A DNA stretch of 64,000 nucleotides from JAGNKE01 sp964583335. Its GTDB lineage: Bacteria; Pseudomonadota; Alphaproteobacteria; Micavibrionales; Micavibrionaceae. Location: contig CAZOVG010000003.1 of the NCBI GenBank assembly GCA_964583335.1, positions 1-64,000 of the forward strand, read 5' to 3'. This document shows positions 29,815 through 39,289 of this stretch, in pieces. The notes under the pieces were generated by a model. That model was not told where the DNA came from. It searched no databases and saw only the letters and a list, made by a program, of their open reading frames with translations. Both the position numbers and the translations under genes were made by a program. Positions within the stretch are counted from its first letter, which is position 1, and each line of letters begins with the position of its first letter.

Positions 29815-31547
29815 AGCACGCCCCCCTCGATCTCATGAAACTTTTCCCCAATGCGGCGCTCTTTCAGGATTTTGCGTACAAAAAACACCCACACAAGGAC
29901 CCCCGTGCCCATCAAGGCCATGAAAGCTAATACAAGAAAAATATAATTCTCCGCGAAAAAATCAGGTCTCGGATTGAATGCAAAAAATAAAAGGAATTGC
30001 AAAGCGACCGTTATGCCCCCGACAGCACCATAGTAAAGTATCCATAACCACAAGGAATATATATTACGCTTGATCAAACTCAGGGAAACGAAAAAAATCA
30101 GTACAAAAGGATAAAATAAAGAAAATAAAGCAAGAAACAACCGCTCTGAAATAACATGGTAAATGTTGTGATCAGGGTTAATGATGTATACATAGTTACT
30201 GTCAAAGTATCTCATTAAGCTCAATCCAAATATGACGACAAGGCAGAACGCGCTGATAAGGTTCAAAAACACCCGCCCGCAAAAAAGCGTTTGAGCGCGT
30301 CGGCTTAAAACATAAGGGGAGCCGGGTACATCGCGTCTTTTGAGCGCTTGCCGCTCGAAAAAAAGACACTGCAACACGCCGACAGCAGCAAAAAAACCCA
30401 TAAAATCGATGATATTATGGGCGAAAACTGTAAAAATGCCTCGAAATGGCGTTCTGAAAATGTCGCAAATAGACCATAAAGCCACGCCTAAAATGGCATA
30501 GGTCACTAGCCACACCCCTAAACGCCGTTCGCCCAAGCCCGCGAGAAAGGCGCCAATCCCAGCAAAAAGAACCAGAGGCTGAGAGAAAAAAATCAGAAAT
30601 ATAAATAATTGGAATGGCCGATGAATTGTAAGAACCGCAGGGACCAACAGAACGACGAACAACAAAATAGCCGCCCCCGCCAAATGCAAAGGCCCCATAG
30701 CCAGAACGGACGATCGCAGATCTCTGTCGGGTAAAAGTTCGTACTGACTAACCAGCGAGACATCCGACCTCAAGCTGCCAGCAAAAATCCACATTAAGGC
30801 ACCGGTCAGAATCGCGGCAACAAAAGCTGTGCCGCTAAAAAAAGATAACCTATCAAGAGCATAGTAAGGTGTACGGAAGATCCAATCCGACGCTAGGAGC
30901 ATAGAAGGAAAGCCGACAACAACAAAAAGAGCAAGATAAAAGCCTACCCAAATCAACAAACGCTTCTCGTTCGTTTGTAAAAGATGGAGCGTTAAGAAAT
31001 GCGCCGCAACAAGACAGGGAAAACCAAATCCATAAGACATATTCATCAGAGAGGGCAGATTGAGCATCGCCCTCTCGTACAGTGTTAAAGCAGGCGGAGA
31101 ATAGCCAGAGATAATGCCCGGCATAAGCACAAAAATGAAAATAAGAATGTGAATAGCTGCAAAAATCGCCACGCCATAAGCTAAGAGCAAGCGAATAAAA
31201 ATCAGAACATGAGGGGTGGACGGGGCATGACCGTTCCCCCTCGCTTCAGTGGTGCCAGACTCGGGATTCAGCAGATAACCCGACTTTCGATTATAAAACC
31301 AGAATACAAAACCGCACGCGCACGAAAAAAGAAAAACGGCAAATAACTCATGAAAGGCAAGAATAAAGTAAAAATCCTCTCGCGGATACATGGCCAAGAC
31401 ATACGTACACCACGAAGATGCACCTACAACGCCAAAACTGAACACCCAGATTGATAAGCGGCTCTCATGCACCTTGAGAAGGAAGGATCGCAGGATTAAT
31501 CCCAAAACAAAAGTCGGTAATAAAAAAACAAGGAGGTTGCTCATCAC
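29811..31547 (-). CDS. Polytopic membrane protein A of the uvrB operon, 578 aa, fourfold half-module
   Basis: Some sixteen hydrophobic helices. The loop motif found in protein B is seen four times: KVHESRLSIWVFSFGVVG, QTNEKRLLIWVGFYLAL, GLGERRLGVWLVTYAILG and KRNIYSLWLWILYYGAVGG, each followed by a helix pair and often by G-x-h-h-W-h-F (GALMWIFAGSL, GVLVWVFFVRKI). So A looks like a duplicated B. The base composition is more AT-rich than the flanking genes. Its ATG overlaps the uvrB stop by four bases. No known family; it may be a sensor or a transporter, but nothing in the sequence decides this. Confidence 0.75.
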   Translation of the reverse strand: MMSNLLVFLLPTFVLGLILRSFLLKVHESRLSIWVFSFGVVGASSWCTYVLAMYPREDFYFILAFHELFAVFLFSCACGFVFWFYNRKSGYLLNPESGTTEARGNGHAPSTPHVLIFIRLLLAYGVAIFAAIHILIFIFVLMPGIISGYSPPALTLYERAMLNLPSLMNMSYGFGFPCLVAAHFLTLHLLQTNEKRLLIWVGFYLALFVVVGFPSMLLASDWIFRTPYYALDRLSFFSGTAFVAAILTGALMWIFAGSLRSDVSLVSQYELLPDRDLRSSVLAMGPLHLAGAAILLFVVLLVPAVLTIHRPFQLFIFLIFFSQPLVLFAGIGAFLAGLGERRLGVWLVTYAILGVALWSICDIFRTPFRGIFTVFAHNIIDFMGFFAAVGVLQCLFFERQALKRRDVPGSPYVLSRRAQTLFCGRVFLNLISAFCLVVIFGLSLMRYFDSNYVYIINPDHNIYHVISERLFLALFSLFYPFVLIFFVSLSLIKRNIYSLWLWILYYGAVGGITVALQFLLFFAFNPRPDFFAENYIFLVLAFMALMGTGVLVWVFFVRKILKERRIGEKFHEIEGGVL

Positions 31548-33610
31548 AACACCCCCATCTCAATCTCCTCCAACCTCTTAACCTCGTCGCGCAGCTTCGC
31601 GGCCTGCTCGAACTCCAGATCGGCGGCAAAGGCCAGCATCTTCTTCTTCAGCCCCTCGATATGCTTGCGCAGCTTCGCAGGCTCGTGGAACCACTCCTCC
31701 CGCTCCGCCTCGTGCAGCCCGCGCGAGATATTCACGCGGTCCGCCTGCTCATACACGGAATCCAGAATACTGCCGATAGTCTTGCGAATACTTTCGGGCG
31801 TGATGCCGTGCGCCTCGTTATAGGCGCGCTGTTTCTCGCGCCGCCGGTTGGTCTCGTCGATCGCGTACTTCATGGAATCCGTGATCTTGTCGGCGTACAA
31901 AATCGCCTTGCCCTCTATATGCCGCGCCGCCCGCCCGATCGTCTGCACCAGAGAAGTGCGCGAGCGCAGATACCCCTCCTTGTCGGCGTCCAGGATCATC
32001 ACGCGCATACACTCGGGAATGTCCAACCCCTCGCGCAGAAGGTTGATCCCGACGAGTATATCGAACTCCCCACGCCGCAAACCTTGAATGATCTCGATCC
32101 GCTCCAGCGTGTCGATATCGGAGTGCATATAGCGCACCTTCAGCCCGTTCTCGGCCAGATATTCGGTCAGGTCTTCCGCCATCTTCTTGGTCAGAACGGT
32201 CACGAGCAACCGCCCGCCCTTGGCCACGATCGCCCGCGCCTCGTGCATCAGATCGTCCACCTGCGTGCCCGTGGGCCGCACCTCCACCTCCGGGTCGATC
32301 AGCCCGGTAGGCCGCACGACCTGCTCGGCGGTGATCCCTCCGGCCTGCTGCACCTCCCACTCCCCCGGCGTGGCGGAAACATAAATGGTCTGCGGCCGGA
32401 AACGGTTCCACTCCTCAAACTGCAACGGGCGGTTATCCAGCGCGACAGGCAGCCGGAACCCGTATTCCACCAGCGTGGATTTGCGCGCCCGGTCGCCGTT
32501 ATACATCGCCCGCAGCTGCGGGATCATCGCGTGGCTCTCATCCAGAAAGATCAGCGCGTCGGAGGGCAGATATTCGATCAGGGTCGGCGGCGGCTCCCCC
32601 TCCTTGCGCCCGGTCATGTAGCGGGAATAATTCTCGATCCCCTTGCAGACGCCCGTGGCGGCCAGCATTTCGATATCGAAATTCGTCCGCTGCTCCAGCC
32701 GCTGCGCCTCCAGCAATTTCCCCTCGGCGTAAAACTGCGCCAGCCGCGCCTTGAGATCGCGCTTGATCTGCGCGATCGCCTGCTGCATCGTCGGCCCCGG
32801 CGTAATGTGGTGTGAATTGGCGAAAATCCGCACCCCTTCAAGATCTTCGTATTTCTGCCCCGTCAGCGGGTCGAACTCCGTGACGGCTTCAAGCTCGTCC
32901 CCGAACAGCGAAAACCGCCACGCCCGATCCTCGAAGTGCGCCGGGAAAATCTCCACCGTATCCCCGCGCACCCGAAAAGCCCCGCGCTCGAACGCGATGT
33001 CGTTGCGCGTGTATTGCAACTCGATCAGGCGGCGGATCAGCTCCTGCCGGTCGATGCGGTCGCCGACCGAAAGGCCGAACGCCATCGCCATGTAATCCTC
33101 TTTCGATCCGATGCCGTAGATGCACGAAACAGACGCGACGATGATGCAGTCCCGCCGCTCGAACAGCGCCCGGGTGGCCGCGTGGCGCATCCGGTCGATC
33201 TGCTCGTTGATCGCGGAGTCCTTTTCGATATAGGTATCCGTGCGCGGCACGTAGGCTTCGGGCTGATAATAATCGTAATAGGAGACGAAATATTCCACCG
33301 CGTTGTCGGGAAAGAACGACTTGAACTCCCCGTAAAGCTGCGCGGCCAGCGTCTTGTTCGGCGCGAGGATCAGCGCGGGCCGCCCGAGCTTCTGGATGAC
33401 GTGCGCCATGGTAAACGTCTTACCCGACCCCGTAACGCCGAGCAGCGTAACGTCCGACAGGCCGCTCTCCACCGCCTCGACCAGCTTGCGGATGGCCTCG
33501 GGCTGGTCGCCCGCCGGCTCGAACGGCGAGTCGATGCGGTACGGCACCGAGAGATCGAACTCCGCCGGGCCGAGCAACGGCCGCTCGTTATTGGGGATCA
33601 TGGCTTTCAT
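31544..33610 (-). CDS. uvrB: Excinuclease ABC subunit B
   Basis: DNA helicase-like subunit of nucleotide excision repair. Seen are GDQPEAIRKLVE, Walker A GVTGSGKTFTM, the beta-hairpin region YYDYYQPEAYVPRTDTYIEKD (damage-insertion hairpin), DEVSH-like region FLDESHAMIPQLRAM, helicase motifs VQTIGRAARHIEGK, and the C-terminal UVR domain (KKMLAFAADLEFEQAAKLRDE). The protein should start at the ATG at 33610 or at 33601 (MIPNNER); both lie before the conserved core, and the frame's upstream opening lacks homology. No good ribosome binding site is seen. Three membrane genes follow with 4-base overlaps, which is unusual for uvrB. Confidence 0.95.
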   Translation of the reverse strand: MKAMIPNNERPLLGPAEFDLSVPYRIDSPFEPAGDQPEAIRKLVEAVESGLSDVTLLGVTGSGKTFTMAHVIQKLGRPALILAPNKTLAAQLYGEFKSFFPDNAVEYFVSYYDYYQPEAYVPRTDTYIEKDSAINEQIDRMRHAATRALFERRDCIIVASVSCIYGIGSKEDYMAMAFGLSVGDRIDRQELIRRLIELQYTRNDIAFERGAFRVRGDTVEIFPAHFEDRAWRFSLFGDELEAVTEFDPLTGQKYEDLEGVRIFANSHHITPGPTMQQAIAQIKRDLKARLAQFYAEGKLLEAQRLEQRTNFDIEMLAATGVCKGIENYSRYMTGRKEGEPPPTLIEYLPSDALIFLDESHAMIPQLRAMYNGDRARKSTLVEYGFRLPVALDNRPLQFEEWNRFRPQTIYVSATPGEWEVQQAGGITAEQVVRPTGLIDPEVEVRPTGTQVDDLMHEARAIVAKGGRLLVTVLTKKMAEDLTEYLAENGLKVRYMHSDIDTLERIEIIQGLRRGEFDILVGINLLREGLDIPECMRVMILDADKEGYLRSRTSLVQTIGRAARHIEGKAILYADKITDSMKYAIDETNRRREKQRAYNEAHGITPESIRKTIGSILDSVYEQADRVNISRGLHEAEREEWFHEPAKLRKHIEGLKKKMLAFAADLEFEQAAKLRDEVKRLEEIEMGVL

Positions 33611-33659
33611 AGCGCCAAAGATAGCGTATAAACCAAGCAAAAACAAATAGATGTATGAA

Positions 33660-35297
33660 TCATTGACCTGCCGCTGTCTCGGGAAAAAGCCGATCGCGGA
33701 ACCTTTGCAGTTCGGCAAGCTGTCCTTCCCGGAAATTGGCTTTTTTCCATGCAAGATCAAGCGTCATTCCGCCGCCCGGAGGATAGACAACGACCGCGAC
33801 ATGCATCATATCGCTAACGATTTTTAGCAAATGCCTCCGCTTTTCCCGTGGCCATGTTACAGCGGTTTGAACCAGATAATCCAGATATTCGCGGGAAATT
33901 GGACCTTTAACCCGGACTTCCCTATCGCCCAAAGAAGCGGTTGAAATACCTTCAGGATATAGTGCCTTTCCCACCTGACTTTGAAGAAGCAGTCTGGCGC
34001 AGTGTTCGTTAAATGATTTTTCCCAAGAGAATTTCAGATTCTCCGCACCATACGGCATCGGATGAAAATAATAACCGAGTTGGTAAAAGTCCTGTGCCAT
34101 CTGCTTTTCAAGAAAACCAAGGACCCGCGCATCTATAAACCAACCTCGGCTGTCGGGATCGACACCATCAACCTCACCCCAGCGAAAAAGAATATCGCTG
34201 CATTTTTTTTCAGCGAGTTCAGGATTGAATAAAAGTATATCCGGCTGTGAACGGCTTAAATCTGTAACATATTGCTTAAGGACAGGATCCCTATGCATAG
34301 CCACATAAAGATCCATAAGACGTCCGTATCCTCGCAAATTCGGTAAACCTGAAAACTCCAGAAAAGTATCTGCAAGGCCATCGGGCTTCTCATGAAATAA
34401 GGTAAAATTCTTATTAAGAGGGTCAATATCAAAGAACATAAGGTAAATCTGGCTATCACGCCCGTTAGCAAGCCTGACCTTCAAGAAGGAATGAAAGACT
34501 TGCGCCCGCTCAGACGCCGCCCTTGGAGGCAATGTCATTTTCCAGTACTTCCGTTGAAGGTGGGAAGAGACCACCTCAGGCTTTCCTAGATAAATCTTTT
34601 CGATAATTTTTGAAGCCGGAAAGGCTTTTTTGAGATTAGCCGTACACGGATGGCTATCCTGACCGCCACGGCAAAACATAAAGGATTGATATCCCGGGTC
34701 CTTGGTGTCTATAACCCGGTCGCCATTTACATCCAACTCTTCAAGCTGTTTCCAAAGGGTCTCATCGTTCGCCTCCAACAGCTCGCTTCCATCATCAAGC
34801 AGGCCGTTGTTATTGCGGTCAATAAATAACATCGCAGCCCGGTCGGTGACCCAAGAAACATGATCCCCGCCACCATTATCATCCAAATCAAAATAGAATT
34901 TTGTCTCATCCGCAGAAATGAATAGACGCTCTAAAGACTCATTAGGTACGAGAGACACAACAAACGCACCACTGCTCGGCGGCGGTTTATATTGATAATG
35001 AGAATAAAAAATTGAGTAATGAATTTTAAAAACATTCAGCATAATTCCAGCGCGAAACGCTTTGATCGGATACCACAGCCCGTATCCAACCGACCGCCAG
35101 AAATATTCGTTGTTGGTTTCACCGATTTCCTGATGCGGCCAACGCCATGTCGCAAGCCAGTCCCGCCCCTTGTAATCGGGTGTAGAAAATAGGAGCCCAA
35201 GCCCGATAAGAACCAGAGCATAAAACGCAATCGCTCTATTTCGCCGAAAGTCAGGCACACGATAAAGCTTATTATGATGCCCGTTTCCATCAGTCAT
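33660..35297 (-). CDS. Membrane-anchored protein with RTX-toxin-like Ca-binding region, 545 aa
   Basis: One transmembrane helix at about residues 22-38, the rest outside. Residues 134-200 hold a set of Asp/Asn/Gly loops: FYFDLDDNGGGD (134-145), IDRNNNGLLDDGSEL (159-173) and DVNGDRVIDTKD (189-200), which match the calcium-loop module preceding repeats in large RTX/haemolysin-like proteins. LPNLRGYGRLMDLYVAM (318-334) is also typical of those proteins. No GGxGxDxxx repeats follow. So it looks like the non-repeat part of such proteins on a short membrane anchor. Function unknown. Weak TTGCAT/TAAGTT pair stands before the ATG. Confidence 0.65.
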   Translation of the reverse strand: MTDGNGHHNKLYRVPDFRRNRAIAFYALVLIGLGLLFSTPDYKGRDWLATWRWPHQEIGETNNEYFWRSVGYGLWYPIKAFRAGIMLNVFKIHYSIFYSHYQYKPPPSSGAFVVSLVPNESLERLFISADETKFYFDLDDNGGGDHVSWVTDRAAMLFIDRNNNGLLDDGSELLEANDETLWKQLEELDVNGDRVIDTKDPGYQSFMFCRGGQDSHPCTANLKKAFPASKIIEKIYLGKPEVVSSHLQRKYWKMTLPPRAASERAQVFHSFLKVRLANGRDSQIYLMFFDIDPLNKNFTLFHEKPDGLADTFLEFSGLPNLRGYGRLMDLYVAMHRDPVLKQYVTDLSRSQPDILLFNPELAEKKCSDILFRWGEVDGVDPDSRGWFIDARVLGFLEKQMAQDFYQLGYYFHPMPYGAENLKFSWEKSFNEHCARLLLQSQVGKALYPEGISTASLGDREVRVKGPISREYLDYLVQTAVTWPREKRRHLLKIVSDMMHVAVVVYPPGGGMTLDLAWKKANFREGQLAELQRFRDRLFPETAAGQ

Positions 35298-35341
35298 AAG
35301 GGAAACTTACAAGGAAATATCCGTGATGCAATAAAAAACGG

Positions 35342-35707
35342 TTACTGCGCGTAAGCCATAGTATCGGCATCGAAAGCCAGATGAATACTGTCCCCCACAC
35401 GGTGCCTGTGGGCCGCCTTTTTATAGGCTCGCTCGGCATCGCCCGGCTCCATTCCCGGTTTGACGGAAAAGCATACGCCCCGGTAATTGACCAGAACGTC
35501 CGTATTCGCCTGCCGCCCCCTTGCCACCGCCAGACGGTGCGCCTTGGCCACGTTCAGGGCCGTCTCGATGCAGTCATCAAGGGTGGTGCCGAAATGATTG
35601 GTAAAAAGAACAACGCGCGGCCCCTGCTCGGAGTGCTGGATTTTATAGCCGACGGAGGGGTTTGCCTCCAGAATTTCATGAATATTGAAATAAGTCGCCG
35701 TGGCCAT
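35342..35707 (-). CDS. Hypothetical protein, 121 aa
   Basis: Small soluble protein with an alpha/beta pattern: YFNIHEILEANPSVGYKI at the start, VVLFTNHFGTTLDDCIETALNVAKAH in the middle, and ERAYKKAAHRHRVGDSIHLAFD near the end. I do not recognise a family. A good ribosome binding site (GGGAGG) precedes the ATG. It is a single gene between the RTX-like protein gene (45 bases away) and the BI-1 gene (83 bases of AT-rich sequence). Confidence 0.65.
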   Translation of the reverse strand: MATATYFNIHEILEANPSVGYKIQHSEQGPRVVLFTNHFGTTLDDCIETALNVAKAHRLAVARGRQANTDVLVNYRGVCFSVKPGMEPGDAERAYKKAAHRHRVGDSIHLAFDADTMAYAQ

Positions 35708-35790
35708 CGCGCACGCCCTCCCAAAAAAATAAATTAAAAAATGATGGTAAAATAAAAAAACAGATTATGTCAAAATAAAACAATAAAATT

Positions 35791-36495
35791 TCAACCGCGC
35801 CGCTCGTCGTCCCACTGCCCGCTCGCGCGGTTAAAGTGCCCGTCCCGCCGGATCATCCCGAGGATATTGATGAACAGCTTGAACACGTCGAGATAAAGCG
35901 CCGCCACCGCCGCCACATGCGCGTCGGTCGAATAGCGCCGCAGGATCTCGGAGGTTTCGTAGAGAATGTAGGTGACCGCCACGAAAATCCCGAACAGGTG
36001 AAACGCCGTCCAGTTCATGTCCAGCGGCACAAAAATCGTATACAGCACCGCGCACAGGAACAAGCATCCCCCCACAAACGCCAGCGTCTCAAGAAATTTG
36101 AAATCGCGCTTGCTGAACAAAACATAGATGCTCAAGACGGTAAAAATCATCAGCGTGAGCAGAAACGACAGCGCCAGAAGCTTCGCCTGCCCGGCCTCCG
36201 CGATATGCCGGGCGGCGGGCGAAAACATATACCCCCCGAAGCCTGAAAACGTGAAAAGCGCAACATAGTTGAGCACGGGTCGTCGGCTGACGAACGCCAG
36301 ACCGATGGACAAAGCGATAAAAATCACGCCCATCAGGGGGTACCAGTCGGCCGTCTGCTTGACCAGAACCCCGTACCACGTGCCGCCCGCCGCGACGATC
36401 AGCGTAAAGACCAGCAAAAGATACACCCGCGCCAGAAACACGTTTCGCGGGGGCAGCGGCCCCGAACCCTCTATTTCCGCAACGGCTGTATCCAT
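35791..36495 (-). CDS. Bax inhibitor-1 family membrane protein
   Basis: YccA/BI-1 type protein with seven predicted helices. The signature near the C-terminus is AALYLDVFKLFINILGMI (about residues 198-215), followed by a short charged tail, and the first helix is preceded by the usual basic patch (FLARVYLLLVFTL). Length of 234 aa is normal. In bacteria the family includes a pH-sensitive calcium leak channel and a partner of FtsH; which applies here cannot be told. AAAGGG stands before the ATG. Confidence 0.9.
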   Translation of the reverse strand: MDTAVAEIEGSGPLPPRNVFLARVYLLLVFTLIVAAGGTWYGVLVKQTADWYPLMGVIFIALSIGLAFVSRRPVLNYVALFTFSGFGGYMFSPAARHIAEAGQAKLLALSFLLTLMIFTVLSIYVLFSKRDFKFLETLAFVGGCLFLCAVLYTIFVPLDMNWTAFHLFGIFVAVTYILYETSEILRRYSTDAHVAAVAALYLDVFKLFINILGMIRRDGHFNRASGQWDDERRG

Positions 36496-36596
36496 AAGAC
36501 GAACCCTTTAAAACGCACTGAAAATTTAGTCTTTCCAGTACGTTAAAACAATAAAAAAGGGGCGAAACACCCAATATATTGCGCCCCGTACGGCTC

Positions 36597-36625
36597 TTCT
36601 CAGCGCCAACCGACGAGAGTATACT
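36597..36625 (+). promoter_or_regulatory. Leaderless-type promoter of the gene at 36633
   Basis: TTCTCA (36597-36602), a 17-base spacer and TATACT (36620-36625); the hexamer ends 7 bases before the ATG at 36633 and no ribosome binding site is seen. Confidence 0.5.
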
Positions 36626-36632
36626 GCCCTCT

Positions 36633-36977
36633 ATGAAAGCGACCTGTACGAAGCTGCTGTTTTTATTGCTGATGGCCATGCTTCTGGGCGAAAACCCGGC
36701 CTTCGCGTGCAACATTAATCAGGGAATCGCCACGCAGACCAATATGCTTATAAGCAAGACGCTCGCGCTTTCAGCCTGCATGTCTTTCCCCGTCAGCCTC
36801 TGGTTATGGCGTGTAAAAAAGATCAAAGCCCGGTACACGATTTTGCCCTCGTTGTTAGCCGTTATCATCACTCTAGCGGCAGCAGCCTTAATCAATCAGG
36901 TCGCTTTCCAGGCCACTGAATCCATGAGCAATTGCCAAAAAATGCAAGGCGTGGGACAAGTATTTAACCATATGTAA
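36633..36977 (+). CDS. Hypothetical secreted/membrane protein with signal peptide, 114 aa
   Basis: The N-terminus is a signal peptide: MKATCTKLLFLLLMAMLLGENPAFACN, with a likely signal peptidase I site after AFA near residue 25. Two further hydrophobic stretches follow at about residues 41-58 and 70-90, and Cys pairs suggest an extracytoplasmic fold. Unknown family. The upstream TATACT-7-ATG arrangement predicts a leaderless message. A terminator lies at 37000-37033. Confidence 0.6.
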   Translation: MKATCTKLLFLLLMAMLLGENPAFACNINQGIATQTNMLISKTLALSACMSFPVSLWLWRVKKIKARYTILPSLLAVIITLAAAALINQVAFQATESMSNCQKMQGVGQVFNHM

Positions 36978-36999
36978 AATAAGCAGAATTATGCTGTTT

Positions 37000-37033
37000 A
37001 GGCTTTGAACCCCTCAGTAAAAGCCTGTTTTTT
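37000..37033 (+). terminator. Rho-independent terminator
   Basis: AGGCTTT (37000-37006) pairs with AAAGCCT (37020-37026), a 7-bp stem with a 13-base loop, followed by a run of T residues to 37033. It ends the transcript of the small secreted protein gene. Confidence 0.7.
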
Positions 37034-37093
37034 CTTGTCTTCCCCTGACCGCCCCAATATTATGACCAAAAATAAGACTTAGGGATGATCATT

Positions 37094-37519
37094 ATGGGTA
37101 AATCACTTTTCCGCAACGCCGACACCGATTCCATCGACACGCAGCTGGGGTACGACACCCGTGGCGGTATGCGTAAGGCCTTTCAAGGCTCGGTTGACGC
37201 ACTGGGTGGCGCAACGATGTATATCATCCGCGGCGTCGGCAAGACGGTCGCGCTGACCTTCGCGATTGCCGTTGGCGGCACCACCGCTCTGATCGCCGGC
37301 AACAAGCTGCTTGAAGAACCTCAGCCCGTCGATATCGAAACCTTCATGCAGCAATACGGGATACAAGGCACGCCCGAGGAATTCATCGAAAAGCTGCTCA
37401 AGGACGGCACCATCAACCCGGAGCTGATCCCCCACGCGGAACCTGACCCCGAAGTCGAAAAGGGCCAGAAACTTCTGCCCGGCGAAATCATCGAACCCAG
37501 ACAGACGCTGGAAGTTTAA
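37094..37519 (+). CDS. Hypothetical single-span protein, 141 aa
   Basis: One hydrophobic segment at about residues 50-66 (VALTFAIAVGGTTALIAG) separates an N-terminal polar part from an acidic C-terminal part rich in Pro and Glu (IPHAEPDPEVEKGQKLL). No recognised domain. The ATG at 37094 has AGGGA 11 bases before it and is preferred; an in-frame ATG three codons earlier (37085) is also possible. It is 93 bases upstream of lysS in the same direction. Confidence 0.6.
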   Translation: MGKSLFRNADTDSIDTQLGYDTRGGMRKAFQGSVDALGGATMYIIRGVGKTVALTFAIAVGGTTALIAGNKLLEEPQPVDIETFMQQYGIQGTPEEFIEKLLKDGTINPELIPHAEPDPEVEKGQKLLPGEIIEPRQTLEV

Positions 37520-37576
37520 ACCAGCCAGCCAGAAAAACGATAAAGTAAGGCAAGGCGCACAGAGGGAAAATCCCGC

Positions 37577-37605
37577 TGGAAAACCAAGCCTTTGAGTGGT
37601 ATGTA
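37577..37605 (+). promoter_or_regulatory. Possible leaderless promoter of lysS
   Basis: TGGAAA (37577-37582), a 17-base spacer and TATGTA (37600-37605), with the hexamer ending 7 bases before the lysS ATG at 37613. The -35 match is modest. No ribosome binding site is seen. Confidence 0.4.
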
Positions 37606-37612
37606 AAATCCC

Positions 37613-39289
37613 ATGACCAAAGACATCGACACCGACATCGCCATGAATTGCCGCACCTGGGCCTTCGAGGAGGCCAAGGGGGTCTTGAAACGCCTGCGCG
37701 CCATCGGCAAGGGCGAGGTCAAGACGCCCGAAAAGGGTTATGTCGTGTTCGAGACGGGTTACGGCCCCTCCGGCCTGCCGCATATCGGCACGTTCGGCGA
37801 GGTCTGCCGGACCACGATGGTCATGCGCGCCTTCCAGCGCCTCTCGGATATCCCGACGAAACTGATCTGCTTCTCCGACGACATGGACGGGCTGCGCAAG
37901 GTGCCGACGAACGTCCCCAATCAGGACCGGCTCGCCAAGGCGCTCGGCATGCCGCTGACCAGCGTCCCGAACCCGTTCGACGACTCCCCGCATAAAAGTT
38001 TCGGCGCGCATAATAACGCGCGGCTGCGCGAATTCCTCGACGGCTTCGGCTTCGAATATGAATTCCTGAGCTCCACGGAAGATTGCTACAAACCCGGGAA
38101 ATTCGACGCGACTCTGAAACTGATGCTCCAGAAATATAAGGAGATCCGCGAGGCCGTGCTCCCGCTGCTGGGCGAGGAACGGTCGGCCACCTATTCGCCG
38201 ATCTTCCCGATCGTGCAGAAAAAGGGAACCGACGCGCCGCACCCCGTCATCCTGCACAATGCGGGGCTGAAGGGCATCGACGACCTTGAAAACGGCGTGG
38301 CGACCTTCGAGGTTCTGGACGACAGCGAGTTCGAACGCACCGGATACAAGGCGGGCGAAACCGTCACGCAATCCATCTTGAAAGGCGGCTGCAAGGCGCA
38401 ATGGCGGGCCGACTGGGCGCTGCGCTGGTACGCGCTGGACGTGGATTATGAGATGGCCGGAAAAGACCTCGTGACCGCCGCCGACGTGGCCGCGAACATC
38501 GTCAAAATTCTCGGCGGGCGCGGCCCGGCGGGCTTCCGTTATGAACTCTTCCTCGACGAAAAGGGCGAGAAGATTTCCAAATCCAAGGGCAACGGCCTCT
38601 CGATGGAGGACTGGCTGACCTACGCCCCGCATGAATCTCTGGCCTATTACATGTTCCAGCGCCCGACGAGCGCCAAGAAACTCTATTTCGACATCATTCC
38701 GAAAGCGGTCGATGAATACATCTTGGACGTGGAGAAACTCAGCACGCAGGACCCCGCGAAAAAGCTCGACAACCCCGCATGGTATATCCATGACGGCATC
38801 ATCCCCGAAGGCCAGCACAGCCCGATCTCGTTCGCGCTGCTGCTCAACCTCGTGAACGGCGCACACACCGAAGACCCGAAGGTCATCTGGAACTACATCC
38901 GCAACTACGCGCCCGGTGCCAGCCCGGAAAAATCCCTTCTGCTCGACCGCCTCGTGAAATACGCGATCCAGTATTACCGCGACTTCGTGCTGCCGGAAAA
39001 AAAATACCGCGAGCCCGACGCGCGCGAACGCGCCGCACTAAGCGCATTGGCCACCGCGCTCAAGACGATGCCGGAGGGCCTGCCCGCCGAGGACTACATG
39101 ACCGCCGTGTTTACGGCCGGCAAGGACAACGGCTACGAGAAGGACCAGCTCCGCGACTGGTTTCAGGCTCTGTATCAGGTGCTTCTGGGGCAGGATCAGG
39201 GGCCGCGCTTCGGCTCGTTCGTCGCGCTCTACGGCGCTCAGGAAACCGTGGCTCTCATCGAAAACGCCTTGCAGCGCAAGGCGACTTAA
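37613..39289 (+). CDS. lysS: Lysyl-tRNA synthetase, class I
   Basis: Charges tRNA-Lys. It is the class I type found in archaea and many alphaproteobacteria, not the class II LysU type. The HIGH-like motif is PSGLPHIGTFGEV near residues 46-58 and the KMSKS-like motif is KISKSKGNG near 321-329. The length of 558 aa is normal. The start Met has no ribosome binding site but a -10-like hexamer directly upstream. Immediately downstream lies a half copy of an interspersed repeat and then an AT-rich unknown gene. Confidence 0.95.
   Translation: MTKDIDTDIAMNCRTWAFEEAKGVLKRLRAIGKGEVKTPEKGYVVFETGYGPSGLPHIGTFGEVCRTTMVMRAFQRLSDIPTKLICFSDDMDGLRKVPTNVPNQDRLAKALGMPLTSVPNPFDDSPHKSFGAHNNARLREFLDGFGFEYEFLSSTEDCYKPGKFDATLKLMLQKYKEIREAVLPLLGEERSATYSPIFPIVQKKGTDAPHPVILHNAGLKGIDDLENGVATFEVLDDSEFERTGYKAGETVTQSILKGGCKAQWRADWALRWYALDVDYEMAGKDLVTAADVAANIVKILGGRGPAGFRYELFLDEKGEKISKSKGNGLSMEDWLTYAPHESLAYYMFQRPTSAKKLYFDIIPKAVDEYILDVEKLSTQDPAKKLDNPAWYIHDGIIPEGQHSPISFALLLNLVNGAHTEDPKVIWNYIRNYAPGASPEKSLLLDRLVKYAIQYYRDFVLPEKKYREPDARERAALSALATALKTMPEGLPAEDYMTAVFTAGKDNGYEKDQLRDWFQALYQVLLGQDQGPRFGSFVALYGAQETVALIENALQRKAT

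Noticed and set aside
37103..38866. 587-aa frame antisense to lysS
   Set aside because: Shadow of lysS, which has both class I signature motifs.
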